Position numbers and translations under genes: made by a program. Shown piece by piece: positions 62,909 through 64,000 of a DNA stretch of 64,000 bases. Source of the DNA: Flavobacteriales bacterium (GTDB taxonomy: Bacteria > Bacteroidota > Bacteroidia > Flavobacteriales_F > PHOS-HE28); assembly GCA_016705545.1 (NCBI GenBank), contig JADIYA010000006.1:248001-312000 (forward strand), written 5' to 3'. Each line of letters begins with the position of its first letter. The first letter of the stretch is position 1. Under the pieces are notes generated by a model. It had not been told where the DNA came from. It ran no database searches and worked only from the letters and a program-made list of their open reading frames with translations.

Positions 62909-64000
62909 TCCACCGTCACCGACACGCTGACCTCCTCCTCCTTCTTGGCTCCCTTCAGTTCGGTGTCCTTGGTCACGCCGTCGAGCACTTCGAGGTTGAT
63001 GCCGTCGCTCAGTCCGGTCTTGATCCACGTGCGCTTCCATTCCTCCCCATTCTTCACCTGCACGAAGGCGCTATCGCCCTTCGCGTTGAATTCCACCACG
63101 CTCTCGGGCACGGTGAGCACGCTGTCGCGACGCTCGAGCTCGATGTCGGCATTGGCGCTGTAGCCGCTGCGCAGCGCCTGGCCCTGTGCGAGCTTCACCG
63201 CGGCACGGATCTCGAACTGGATGGCGCCGTTCTCCTCCACGCCCTTGGGCGCGATATACTCCAGCTCCGCATCCCAGGTGGCGTTCTCGATGGCGCCCAC
63301 CGTGAGCACAACGGGCATGGCCAGGCGCACCTTGCCGACCTCGCTCTCATCCACTTTGCCTTGGAAGATCAGGTCGCTCATGTCAGCGATCGCAGCAATG
63401 GTGGTGCCTTCGTTGAAGTTGTTGCGCTCGATCACGCTATTGCCCTCCTTCACCGGCACGTCGAGCACCATGCCCTCGATGGTGCTGCGCACGATGGTAT
63501 TGCCCGCGCTGCTCCGGCTGATGCCGTCGCGCACCACTTGCAGCGCCTCTTTGGCTGCTTCAAGGTCCTGCTTGGCACTGCGCAGGGCGATGTCGAAGCG
63601 CTGCATCTCCGCTGCGCTGATCACCCCTTTGTCCAGCAGCGGCTTGTTCCGGTCGAAGTCCATCTGGGCGTTCTGAGCATTGATCTCAGCCGTGCGAACG
63701 CGGTTCTCGGCATTGCTCAGGCTGAGCATGTCGGGCACGATCTGGATCTTGGCGAGAGGCTGGTCCTTCTTCACCTGCTGGCCGGCCTCCACGTACAGCT
63801 CGCGGATGATGCCGCTGACAACGGGCTTGATCAGGATCTCCTTGCGCGGCACGATCTTGCCGTTGGCCACGGTCTTCTTGATCACGTTGGCCTTCTTGGG
63901 CTTCTCAATGGCGAACTCATCGGGCTTCTTGGCGCCTTTGCTGTACAAGAAGGCGAACGACCAGAGCACGACAAGGACGATGGCGGCGATGAGCAGGTAG
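62905..64000 (-). CDS. Efflux RND/HlyD-type periplasmic adaptor subunit, 5'-partial
   Basis: About 365 residues visible; the open frame runs past the window edge, with the N-terminal membrane helix LLIAAIVLVVLWSFAFLYSKG right at the border. Then the lipoyl half IVPRKEILIKPVVSGIIRELYVEAGQQVKKDQPL (40 to 73), a coiled coil (AENRVRTAEINAQNAQMDFDRNKPLL), the second lipoyl half TIEGMVLDVPVKEGNSV and beta-barrel domains. It links an inner-membrane transporter to an outer-membrane channel; the partners lie outside the window. Confidence 0.92.
   Translation of the reverse strand, partial: YLLIAAIVLVVLWSFAFLYSKGAKKPDEFAIEKPKKANVIKKTVANGKIVPRKEILIKPVVSGIIRELYVEAGQQVKKDQPLAKIQIVPDMLSLSNAENRVRTAEINAQNAQMDFDRNKPLLDKGVISAAEMQRFDIALRSAKQDLEAAKEALQVVRDGISRSSAGNTIVRSTIEGMVLDVPVKEGNSVIERNNFNEGTTIAAIADMSDLIFQGKVDESEVGKVRLAMPVVLTVGAIENATWDAELEYIAPKGVEENGAIQFEIRAAVKLAQGQALRSGYSANADIELERRDSVLTVPESVVEFNAKGDSAFVQVKNGEEWKRTWIKTGLSDGINLEVLDGVTKDTELKGAKKEEEVSVSVTVD

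Overview
The window is about 61% G+C by eye and comes from a member of the Bacteroidota, most likely a Flavobacteriales-type environmental bacterium that respires oxygen at low concentration and reduces NO and N2O. Four things point there: type IX secretion C-terminal domains on three secreted proteins, a fused ccoN-ccoO gene, a clade II (Sec-exported) nosZ cluster, and promoters of the TAnnTTTG type. The promoter of the tRNA-Asp gene is a perfect TTG-N19-TACATTTG.

Layout. 1-1837 is a broken CcoI-type copper ATPase. 2139-4536 (minus) is an operon of a 12-TM oxidase-like membrane protein, an Rrf2/NsrR-like repressor and a Crp/Fnr regulator. It diverges from 4651-11870 (plus): cytochrome c, nosZ, a membrane protein, nosL, nosD, nosF, nosY and a fasciclin lipoprotein. 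12221-17373 holds a class II ribonucleotide reductase and a secreted heparinase II/III-like protein. 17516-21786 is norC-norB-nadA-nadB. 22310-26925 is an uncharacterised flavo/Fe-S-like protein followed by tyrosine phenol-lyase and tryptophanase, with a second Crp/Fnr gene beside it. 28055-33796 is a five-gene redox operon: lysyl-oxidase-like protein, polyferredoxin-TPR, cytochrome c, DUF5777, cytochrome lipoprotein. 33806-36286 (minus) carries an RIC-type iron-sulfur repair protein and a multicopper oxidase. 36638-43657 is the cbb3 oxidase region (ccoS, ccoNO, ccoQ, ccoP, ccoG, ccoH, SafE-like and two small membrane proteins). 43658-47220 has a third Crp/Fnr gene, a cysteine-dioxygenase-like gene, a PAS kinase and a REC-Crp fusion. 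The remainder is mostly housekeeping: recA, tRNA-Ser, dnaE, trxA, tRNA-Asp, a GbsR-type regulator with its apparent operators, a methyltransferase, a TIGR01777 epimerase and a truncated efflux adaptor.

The unifying signal is a 14-bp dyad, [A/C]TGAY-N4-RTCA[T/G], that precedes almost every respiratory or NO-related operon here. In nine of ten places a TAnnTTTG-like -7 element begins 21-22 nt after it, which puts the dyad near -41 (class II Crp/Fnr geometry). Five of these promoters, those for nos, the fasciclin lipoprotein, norCB, the lysyl-oxidase operon and ric, also carry a second dyad, CGGA-N8-TCCG (or AGGA/TCCT), between the first dyad and the -7 element. This looks like a second, probably nitrosative-stress, operator. 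The tyrosine phenol-lyase/tryptophanase operon and the nadAB genes are drawn into the same regulon.

At least ten genes, including the essential dnaE and trxA, are interrupted by single-base frameshifts, several of them in homopolymers and nearly all deletions. This is best read as uncorrected sequencing error in the assembly, so those genes are annotated as whole. The ccoI lesion is larger (tens of codons missing) and may be real.
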